Below, in pieces: positions 6,047 to 6,072 of a DNA stretch of 6,072 bases; the first letter of the stretch is position 1, and each line of letters starts with the position of its first letter. A program made the translations under genes and the position numbers. The stretch is from an uncultured Chloroflexota bacterium (GTDB taxonomy: Bacteria; Chloroflexota; Anaerolineae; Aggregatilineales; Phototrophicaceae), in contig CALJKV010000086.1 in assembly GCA_937974245.1 (NCBI GenBank), forward strand, positions 1-6,072, read 5' to 3'. The notes under the pieces are model-generated. The model was not told the DNA's origin. It saw only the letters and a program-made list of their open reading frames with translations, and made no database searches.

Positions 6047-6072
6047 ATGGATATACCTGATCTATCTTTCTG
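6047..6072 (+). CDS. Start of an unidentified gene (3' end outside window)
   Basis: ATG at 6047 after GGAGGA begins MDIPDLSF and runs off the window; the next codon begins TG and could be Cys, Trp or a stop. Only eight residues are visible, so no function can be assigned. Its N-terminus is not similar to that of the 5529 gene, although both share the upstream leader repeat. The call rests on the RBS and on the parallel arrangement with the preceding gene. Confidence 0.55.

Overview
The window looks like chromosomal DNA from a moderately G+C-rich bacterium. A member of the Chloroflexota (an Anaerolineae-like lineage) is my best guess, based on three things: a proline-linked, multi-domain extracellular protein; a single-chain glycyl-tRNA synthetase; and a compact palindromic element whose arms contain CTCACCCCT/AGGGGTGAG. 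This is recall of sequence style, not a database result.

Layout. Positions 1-2079 (+) hold the 3' part of a large gene for a secreted or surface protein. It carries two copies of a roughly 223-residue pre-peptidase-C-terminal (PPC)-like beta-sandwich unit. They flank a discoidin-like domain, with Pro/Gly/Ser/Thr linkers between. The copies are identical over 628 bp. After an 80-bp convergent gap with a strong hairpin (2115-2137), glyQS lies on the minus strand (2160-5159). It encodes a 999-residue fused alpha+beta glycyl-tRNA synthetase, with a visible RBS and a good sigma70-type promoter at 5196-5224.

Positions 5160-5528 form a divergent intergenic region. It contains the glyQS promoter, an 84-bp palindromic element (5285-5368), a second small hairpin (5373-5390), and a probable extended -10 promoter reading right (5441-5449). 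From there to the end the DNA is more A+T-rich and modular. A roughly 50-bp leader with two potential stem-loops (5447-5495) precedes a 109-codon gene of unknown function (5529-5858). A second copy of that leader (5942-5989) precedes another gene, which starts at 6047 with a strong Shine-Dalgarno sequence and runs off the window.

The three regions do not look like one pathway: a surface protein, a housekeeping synthetase, and the beginning of what may be an array of small accessory genes sharing a leader. The most unusual points are the sequence-identical intragenic duplication and the repeated leader-plus-small-gene arrangement.
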